NCBI GenBank assembly: GCA_017646225.1
Contig: JAGCMZ010000043.1
Coordinates: forward strand, 1 to 11,508
DNA: 11,508 nt
Direction of reading: 5' to 3'
Source: Paludibacteraceae bacterium
GTDB taxonomy: Bacteria > Bacteroidota > Bacteroidia > Bacteroidales > Paludibacteraceae
Shown: piece by piece, positions 7,002 to 11,508 of the stretch
How positions within the stretch are numbered: position 1 is the stretch's first letter
Layout: the number at the start of each line of letters is the position of its first letter
The notes under the pieces: generated by a model
Databases searched by the model: none
Told to the model about the DNA's origin: nothing
Seen by the model: the letters and a program-made list of their open reading frames with translations, nothing else
Made by a program: the position numbers and the translations under genes

Positions 7002-8219
7002 ATGCATACCATGGAAACTTTTGTAGCAAAAACCTTGCAAGGCCTAGAAGAAGTATTGGCCGAAGAACTAAAACAAATAGGTGCCCAAAACATTACCACA
7101 GGCCGTCGTGCTGTTACCTTTCAGGGAAGTTTAGAAACCCTGTACAAAGCCAATGTGCACTTGCGTACTGCTTTGCGCATTTTGCGTCCCATCGCTACCT
7201 TTACGGCACGCAATACCGACGAGTTGTACGCACAGGCCAAGGCCATCGATTGGGAAAAATACATGGATGTTAGCCAAAGTTTCTTGATTGAAACCACCCT
7301 TTATTCGCCCATCATTACCAACTCGCGCTATGCTACCTATAAAGTAAAAGATGCCATAGCCGATTTCTTCAATGAAAAATACGGTAAACGCCCTTCTATC
7401 AGCGTTACCAAGCCCGATATTTACCTAAATTTGCACATTTCCGATACCACTTGTACCTTGTCGCTCGATAGTTCGGGCGAACCCTTGTTTAAACGCGGTT
7501 ACCGTGTGGCACAAACCGAGGCGCCCATTAACGAAGTGTTGGCCGCTGGTATGTTGTTGTTGGCAGGTTGGAAGGGTCAATGCGATTTTATGGATCCCAT
7601 GTGCGGTTCGGGTACCATTGCCATTGAGGCAGCCTTGATTGCGCTAAACATACCTCCTGGTATTTTCCGCTCGTCGTTTGCTTTTGAAAATTGGAAAGAC
7701 TTTGATGCCGATTTGTTCGATGCCATTTACAACGATGACAGCCACGAACGTGCGTTCAAACACACCATTTTTGCTTCTGATATTGCTCGCAAGGCCATTG
7801 CTATTGCAGAAAGCAACATCAAAAATGCAGGGTTAAGCAAGTACATTCAGCTTTCTACCTGTTCGTTTGCCGATGTGCCCGAACCCAACAAACCCTTGTT
7901 TATGGTAACCAACCCTCCCTACGGCGAGCGTCTTAATAGGGGCGAAGTAGAATCGCTATACAGCATGATGGGTGCTACTTTAAAACACAAATTCTCGGGC
8001 TCTACCGCTTGGATCATTAGCTCCAGTCGCGAAGGTTTCGATAAAATTGGTTTGAAACCCGATGCCAAAATCCACCTTATTAACGGTAGCCTTCCTTGCG
8101 AGTACCGCAAGTACACCCTTTTCGCTGGCAAGCACAAACAATTCAAAAGCCAAACTTCAAATCCCAAATCGCAGGTAGCTGCTAAGAAACCAGTGAGAGG
8201 TGAACGTAGAAAATTTTAA
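7002..8219 (+). CDS. rlmL: THUMP-domain class I SAM-dependent RNA methyltransferase (RlmL/YpsC family)
   Basis: 405 residues if started at 7002, 402 from the ATG at 7011; METFVAKTLQGLEEVLAEEL is the usual family N-terminus, so 7011 is a good alternative. An N-terminal ferredoxin-like/THUMP region (about 50-165) recognises RNA. The methyltransferase domain (about 170-385) has the SAM-binding motif MDPMCGSGTIAIEAAL starting at residue 197 and the catalytic motif NPPYGERL starting at residue 304, where NPPY fits transfer to an exocyclic base nitrogen. In E. coli the N-terminal half of RlmKL makes m2G2445 in 23S rRNA; this protein is the stand-alone version, similar in length to B. subtilis YpsC. 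Old annotations call such proteins N6-adenine DNA methylases, which is misleading. The last ~27 residues form a basic, low-complexity tail ending RGERRKF. It follows the CCGAHE gene directly, in the same transcript. Confidence 0.92.
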   Translation: MHTMETFVAKTLQGLEEVLAEELKQIGAQNITTGRRAVTFQGSLETLYKANVHLRTALRILRPIATFTARNTDELYAQAKAIDWEKYMDVSQSFLIETTLYSPIITNSRYATYKVKDAIADFFNEKYGKRPSISVTKPDIYLNLHISDTTCTLSLDSSGEPLFKRGYRVAQTEAPINEVLAAGMLLLAGWKGQCDFMDPMCGSGTIAIEAALIALNIPPGIFRSSFAFENWKDFDADLFDAIYNDDSHERAFKHTIFASDIARKAIAIAESNIKNAGLSKYIQLSTCSFADVPEPNKPLFMVTNPPYGERLNRGEVESLYSMMGATLKHKFSGSTAWIISSSREGFDKIGLKPDAKIHLINGSLPCEYRKYTLFAGKHKQFKSQTSNPKSQVAAKKPVRGERRKF

Positions 8220-8236
8220 CATTTCGAAATGTTAAA
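8215..8236. repeat. 22-bp perfect palindrome at the 3' end of the methyltransferase gene
   Basis: TTTAACATTTC (8215-8225) is followed at once by its exact reverse complement GAAATGTTAAA (8226-8236). It overlaps the methyltransferase stop codon (TAA at 8217-8219). Folded in RNA it could act as an AT-rich hairpin, but no T-tract follows, so a terminator role is unsure. Each arm contains one copy of the 10-mer AAATGTTAAA that recurs downstream. Confidence 0.75.
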
Positions 8237-8296
8237 TCGAAATGTTAAAATGAAATGTTAAATGTTGGTAAGAAAAGTACCAACTCAAATGTTAAA
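8227..8296. repeat. Four direct copies of AAATGTTAAA upstream of rprX
   Basis: Exact copies lie at 8227-8236, 8240-8249, 8253-8262 and 8287-8296. An inverted copy is at 8215-8224 and a truncated one (AAATGTT) at 8260-8266. The first three are spaced 13 bp start to start. The last sits just upstream of the candidate -7 box of rprX, where a bound protein would affect transcription. They could be binding sites for a regulator, possibly RprY itself, or a simple sequence expansion. Confidence 0.65.
8264..8284 (+). promoter_or_regulatory. Hairpin in the rprX upstream region
   Basis: GTTGGTA (8264-8270) and TACCAAC (8278-8284) form a perfect 7-bp inverted repeat around the loop AGAAAAG. It lies between the third and fourth copies of the AAATGTTAAA repeat. 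No T-tract follows, so it is unlikely to be a rho-independent terminator. It could be an operator or an mRNA structure. Confidence 0.4.
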
Positions 8297-8300
8297 CTAC

Positions 8301-8308
8301 TACATTTG
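8301..8308 (+). promoter_or_regulatory. Candidate -7 element (TACATTTG) of the rprX operon
   Basis: TACATTTG fits TAnnTTTG and lies 19 bases before the rprX ATG, so transcription would start near 8315. There is no TTTG at the usual -33 distance; that space holds the 3' arm of the hairpin. A promoter lacking a good -33 box next to repeated elements would fit activator control. Confidence 0.5.
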
Positions 8309-8327
8309 TTTTCGTTAATGAATCAAT

Positions 8328-9791
8328 ATGCGAAAACAAACCATCATATTGTTGGCTATTGCCATGGTCATTACCTTTTTAGGGTTGGTCTTGGTTCAAT
8401 TTAACTACTTTAACGCGCTTATCGAAATGCGTAGAGCTCATTTCGATAAAGGGGTCAAGCAAAGTCTTTACCAAACGTGCCGTATCTTAGAAGAAGAGGA
8501 AACCATTAATTACTTAAATGCGGCTCTTCAGTCCGAAGGCAAAAACATGCAAGAAGAATTGGTAAGAGCAGGAATCCTACCCATGCCTGCTTCGATTAGT
8601 TCGTTTCATCCAGCATCGTTTAATAGCAACATTGCCCAAGATTTACACCAACGACTCAAACAAAACTACATTCGTCAAAAAGTAATGATGACCGATGTGG
8701 CCATGCGTTGGTTAAAAGAAGCTCCCGAACAACCCATCGAAGAACGTGTTAATACCAAGCACGTAGAAGAGTTGTTAAGCAGGGAGTTGAGCAATATGGG
8801 CATAGAAACCCCATTTTTTATAGCGTTGGTCAATTACCACGGAGAACATGTTTACGAGAGTGCGCAGTTTGACACCACGCATTTATCGCATGATTATTAC
8901 TCGCAAATTTTATTCCCCAACGATTACAATCCAAAAATGAATTTGGTGCGCGTTTATTTTCCCGAACGCGACAGCTATATTTTTCATTCGATGTTTCAGT
9001 CGGCGTTGACTTCTATCATCATGAGTGTGGTATTATTCTTTACCTTTGTTTTTACCATTTACCTTATGATTCGTCAACATAGAGTAGCCGAAATAAAAAC
9101 CGACTTTATGAACAACATGACCCACGAATTCAAAACCCCTATTTCGAGTATCTCGTTGGCGTCGCAAATGTTGAACGACGAAAACATTACCAAGTCGCCC
9201 GAATTGATGAAACGCATATCGCGTACCATTGGCGACGAAACCAAGCGCCTTAGTTTCCAAGTAGAAAAAGTGTTGCAAATTTCGCTGCTTGAGAACGAAA
9301 AGGCCATTATGAAATTTAAAGTAGCTGATATCAATACCATTATAGGTGATGTTGTAGATAACTTTAAAATTAAAGTAAAAAGCAAAGGCGGCAACATTAC
9401 AGCCGATTTAAAGGCAACCGAATGTTTGGCAACGGTAGACGAGTTGCACTTTACCAACGTTATCTTTAACCTATTGGATAATGCGGTTAAATACGCAAAA
9501 CAAGACGAACCATTGCATTTAGTTGTTAGAACAGGCAATAATGACGACTTATCTCAGTTAATAATAAAGGTAGAGGACAATGGTATTGGTATTACCAAAG
9601 AACACCTGAAAAAGATTTTTGAAAAATTTCATCGCGTACCCACTGGCAATGTGCACAACGTGAAAGGTTTTGGTTTGGGTTTGGCATACGTCAAAAAGAT
9701 GGTAGAAAAACACAACGGAAACATCAAAGCAGAGAGCGAATTGGGAGTAGGTACCGTATTTACAATTATAATTCCAACCTTAAAAAAATAA
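8328..9791 (+). CDS. rprX: RprX-like membrane sensor histidine kinase
   Basis: 487 residues. A first transmembrane helix (about 5-27, TIILLAIAMVITFLGLVLVQ) and a second (about 228-248) enclose a periplasmic sensing region of roughly 200 residues with no recognised domain. The cytoplasmic part holds a HisKA dimerisation domain with the H-box FMNNMTHEFKTPISS, phospho-accepting His266. A HATPase_c domain follows, with N-box FNLLDNA (380-386), G1 DNGIG (417-421), F-box FEKFHR and G2 GFGLGL (447-452), so all kinase motifs are present. The His266-Glu-Phe-Lys-Thr-Pro stretch has the residues expected for kinase and phosphatase activity. The neighbouring regulator matches RprY, first described with RprX in Bacteroides fragilis. 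The rprY start codon lies 3 nt beyond the stop. The signal sensed is unknown; envelope or stress cues are plausible. Confidence 0.93.
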   Translation: MRKQTIILLAIAMVITFLGLVLVQFNYFNALIEMRRAHFDKGVKQSLYQTCRILEEEETINYLNAALQSEGKNMQEELVRAGILPMPASISSFHPASFNSNIAQDLHQRLKQNYIRQKVMMTDVAMRWLKEAPEQPIEERVNTKHVEELLSRELSNMGIETPFFIALVNYHGEHVYESAQFDTTHLSHDYYSQILFPNDYNPKMNLVRVYFPERDSYIFHSMFQSALTSIIMSVVLFFTFVFTIYLMIRQHRVAEIKTDFMNNMTHEFKTPISSISLASQMLNDENITKSPELMKRISRTIGDETKRLSFQVEKVLQISLLENEKAIMKFKVADINTIIGDVVDNFKIKVKSKGGNITADLKATECLATVDELHFTNVIFNLLDNAVKYAKQDEPLHLVVRTGNNDDLSQLIIKVEDNGIGITKEHLKKIFEKFHRVPTGNVHNVKGFGLGLAYVKKMVEKHNGNIKAESELGVGTVFTIIIPTLKK

Positions 9792-9794
9792 GTT

Positions 9795-10505
9795 ATGAGC
9801 GACGAAAAAGTAAAAATCCTTTTATGTGAGGATGACGAAAATTTAGGTATGTTGCTTCGTGAATACCTACAAGTTAAAGGGTATGATACCGACTTGATGT
9901 CGGACGGTGAAGCTGGTCTTAAAGCCTTTATGAAAAATACCTACGATGTATGCGTATTTGACGTAATGATGCCTAAAAAAGACGGTTTTGCACTAGCGCA
10001 AGAAATTAGAGCCATCAATACAGAGGTACCTATTTTGTTCTTAACCGCTAAAACCCTAAAAGAAGATATCATTGAAGGTTTCAAAATAGGCGGTGACGAC
10101 TACATCACCAAACCTTTCAGCATGGAAGAATTGTTGTTCCGTATCGAAGCAATTTTGCGTCGTGTAAAAAGCCGTAAAATGAAAGAAAAAGTAATTTATC
10201 GTTTGGGTAAATTTATTTTTGATTCGCAAAAACAACAACTTTCTATTGGCGATAAATCGACCAAATTGACCACTAAAGAATCGGAATTGTTGTCGCTATT
10301 GTGCGCTAATGCCAACGATATTTTGGAACGTAACTATACCTTAAAAACCATTTGGATTGACGATAACTATTTTAACGCACGTAGCATGGACGTTTACATT
10401 ACCAAGTTGCGTAAGTTGTTGAAAGACGATTATCCAGCTGTGCAAATTATCAATATTCACGGCAAAGGTTACAAATTGATTGTACCTGAACATTCCAATG
10501 ATTAA
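9795..10505 (+). CDS. rprY: RprY-like OmpR-family response regulator
   Basis: 236 residues. The receiver domain (about 5-120) carries the acidic cluster Glu12-Asp13-Asp14, phospho-acceptor Asp56 in FDVMMPKKDG, the conserved Thr84 (LTAKT) and Lys106 (YITKPFS), so it should be fully functional. The C-terminal domain (about 135-232) is an OmpR/PhoB winged helix with KLTTKESELLSLLCANAND, TIWIDDNYFNARSMDVYITK and the wing NIHGKGYKL. The phrases LLCEDDENLGMLLREYLQ and DDNYFNARSMDVYITKLRK are very typical of Bacteroidales RprY. It receives phosphate from the kinase encoded just upstream and binds DNA as a dimer; repeats upstream of rprX are candidate sites. The stop codon overlaps the start of the next gene by 8 nt, which suggests translational coupling. 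Confidence 0.95.
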   Translation: MSDEKVKILLCEDDENLGMLLREYLQVKGYDTDLMSDGEAGLKAFMKNTYDVCVFDVMMPKKDGFALAQEIRAINTEVPILFLTAKTLKEDIIEGFKIGGDDYITKPFSMEELLFRIEAILRRVKSRKMKEKVIYRLGKFIFDSQKQQLSIGDKSTKLTTKESELLSLLCANANDILERNYTLKTIWIDDNYFNARSMDVYITKLRKLLKDDYPAVQIINIHGKGYKLIVPEHSND

Positions 10506-11508
10506 GCGCATAGCCATAGGGTTATGCCTATCGGTCGCATTGATGTCGTGTAGCATCAATGCGCGCATCGCCAAAGCAGATAAAAAGTTTGAGTTGGGTG
10601 AGTACCATAGGGCGGGAGAGATGTATCGTGGCATTTATCCTAGCATCAATGCGCGCAAAAATAAAAAACAAAAAGCCGAAGTTGCCTTTAAAATGGGCAA
10701 CTCGTATCGGCTTATAGAAAGCAATAAGCGAGCCGAAGGGGCATTGAAAAATGCCATTCGGTATGCTTATAAAGACAGCATAGTTTACTACTACTATGCT
10801 GAGGTTTTACGTGGCAACGGCAAGTACGAGTTGGCCCGTAAAAATTACGAACTTTACCTACAATCTTATCCTAAAAGCGAAGTTGCCTTGCGCGGTTTAA
10901 TTTCTTGCGACTCGATGTTAGCCAAAAGCAAGAAACTGTCGCGTTATGTTGTGGAGCAACCCAAGGTGTTGAAGTCGAAATACGCCGATTTTTGTCCCGT
11001 TTTTGCGAATGACGATTACGATTTGTTGTATTTTAACTCTACCAGAGGGGGCAAAAAAGTAAAAACAAGCAACATTACTGGTCAGCGCAACAACGATATT
11101 TTCTTTTCGCGCATCAATGTGAAAGGCGAGTGGGAAGACCCCGAATTGCTAGAAGACGAGGGTATTAATTCTGCCTTTGACGAGGGGGCTTGTGCCTTAT
11201 CGTCCGATGGCGAAACCTTGTATTTTACCGTGAGCAAGCAAGTGAAAGGCGAAACCTTGGGTACGGCTATCTATACCTCGCAACGCAGCGGAGGTGCATG
11301 GAGCGAACCTGTCCCCGTGGACAGCGACAACACCTGCGACGGCTTCGCTGTACTCTCCACCGGCGACGACGGCACGCTCTGGCTGGTCTATCAGAACACG
11401 AGCGTTGCGTTCGCTGACGACTCCGAAGCCGATCTGAACGACTATGCCGCCGCTTCCACTGTCGTGGCAGCCAGATTCGACAGCCAGACCGGCCGCTTCG
11501 TTGACCAC
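10498..11508 (+). CDS. PorE-like TPR/PD40 lipoprotein, 3' incomplete and probably chimeric at its end
   Basis: The frame starts with ATG at 10498 inside the end of rprY and runs to the window edge (337 codons). MIKRIAIGLCLSVALMSC is a lipoprotein signal with lipidation at Cys18. Residues about 22-145 are TPR-like helices: KADKKFELGEYHRAGEMYRG, KMGNSYRLIESNKRAEGALK and GNGKYELARKNYELYLQSYP. Residues about 158-272 begin a PD40/WD40-like propeller with YADFCPVFANDD, LSSDGETLYFTVS and TAIYTSQRSGGAWSEPV. Lipoprotein, TPR and PD40 in that order match PorE, an outer-membrane T9SS component that also has a carboxypeptidase-regulatory domain and an OmpA-like peptidoglycan-binding end; those would lie beyond the window. 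Other TPR/PD40/OmpA lipoproteins are possible. From about residue 272 the sequence no longer resembles PD40 and turns GC-rich, so the true C-terminus is probably not what is shown here. Confidence 0.7.
   Translation, partial: MIKRIAIGLCLSVALMSCSINARIAKADKKFELGEYHRAGEMYRGIYPSINARKNKKQKAEVAFKMGNSYRLIESNKRAEGALKNAIRYAYKDSIVYYYYAEVLRGNGKYELARKNYELYLQSYPKSEVALRGLISCDSMLAKSKKLSRYVVEQPKVLKSKYADFCPVFANDDYDLLYFNSTRGGKKVKTSNITGQRNNDIFFSRINVKGEWEDPELLEDEGINSAFDEGACALSSDGETLYFTVSKQVKGETLGTAIYTSQRSGGAWSEPVPVDSDNTCDGFAVLSTGDDGTLWLVYQNTSVAFADDSEADLNDYAAASTVVAARFDSQTGRFVDH
10536..10563 (+). promoter_or_regulatory. Perfect 10-bp hairpin early in the PorE-like gene
   Basis: CGCATTGATG (10536-10545) and CATCAATGCG (10554-10563) are perfect reverse complements around an 8-base loop. 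The hairpin lies 38 bases after the start codon, over the codons for the end of the signal peptide and the lipobox. It might slow early translation or affect mRNA stability; chance is not excluded. Confidence 0.45.
10551..10657 (+). repeat. 17-bp direct repeat in the PorE-like gene
   Basis: TAGCATCAATGCGCGCA occurs at 10551-10567 and again at 10641-10657, exactly 90 bp (30 codons) apart. Both copies encode Ser-Ile-Asn-Ala-Arg in frame. The spacing is close to one TPR unit (34 residues) but not equal to it. The first copy contains the 3' arm of the hairpin at 10554-10563. Confidence 0.7.
11290..11508. other. GC-rich foreign tail, likely chimeric assembly join
   Basis: By hand count, 118 of 188 bases from 11321 to 11508 are G or C (63 %), against about 50 % in the preceding 180 bases and 44 % at 10501-10680. 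Codons shift from AT-ending to GC-ending forms (CTC, CTG, GCC, GAC, AAC, ACC, TCC). The translated product changes from PD40 sequence to DGTLWLVYQNTS and AARFDSQTGRFVDH, which look more like extracellular repeat proteins of other phyla. The frame stays open across the switch, which lies at or soon after GGAWSEPV, a motif many propeller-type proteins share. A false join through a shared short sequence is the simplest explanation. Confidence 0.7.

Noticed and set aside
9074..9538. 154-codon minus-strand open frame inside rprX
   Set aside because: It is antisense to the kinase core with all motifs intact and shows no protein-like features of its own.
11197..11508. Minus-strand open frame over the right end
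   Set aside because: It is a shadow of the plus-strand frame in GC-rich sequence and crosses the composition break; no signal peptide or known motif is visible.

Overview
The window looks like a chromosomal segment from a Bacteroidales-type member of the Bacteroidota. Pointers are a type A type IX secretion (T9SS) tail on a large surface protein, a DUF4294 protein, an RprX/RprY two-component pair, a TPR/PD40 lipoprotein resembling the T9SS component PorE, and TAnnTTTG promoter elements. No RNA genes, CRISPR arrays, insertion sequences or phage genes were seen.

Layout. Positions 1-373 (minus) hold the 5' part of a gene with a signal peptide and outer-membrane-like sequence; it has an apparent one-base deletion near 248 and runs off the left edge. 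It overlaps head-to-head with a plus-strand exported DUF4294 protein (351-962) that ends in a strong hairpin-plus-T-tract terminator. From 6398 down to 979, a three-gene minus-strand operon reads leftward from a well-formed promoter: a small outer-membrane beta-barrel protein resembling the TraO family, a very large secreted Ig-like protein with a C-terminal T9SS sorting domain, and a PKD-type lipoprotein. The large gene (5825-1785) is split by a single in-frame TGA at codon 446.

Divergent from that operon, the plus strand carries a membrane-anchored CCGAHE-motif protein of unknown function, followed directly by a THUMP-domain RNA methyltransferase of the RlmL/YpsC family. A repeat-rich gap of about 108 bp, with copies of a 10-mer, a 22-bp palindrome and a hairpin, precedes rprX. 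The genes rprX, rprY and a PorE-like lipoprotein gene are packed with a 3-nt gap and an 8-nt overlap, so they are probably co-transcribed. A sensor-regulator pair is therefore linked to a probable cell-envelope or T9SS component.

Two cautions apply. The last ~190-215 bases differ sharply in base composition (118 of the final 188 bases are G or C, 63 %) and in codon use. They encode sequence that does not continue the PD40 propeller, so a chimeric assembly join around 11290-11320 is likely. The frameshift near 248 and the TGA at 4488 may be real decay or sequence errors; both need read-level confirmation. The best candidate for something undescribed is the TraO-like barrel / T9SS Ig-like giant / PKD lipoprotein operon.
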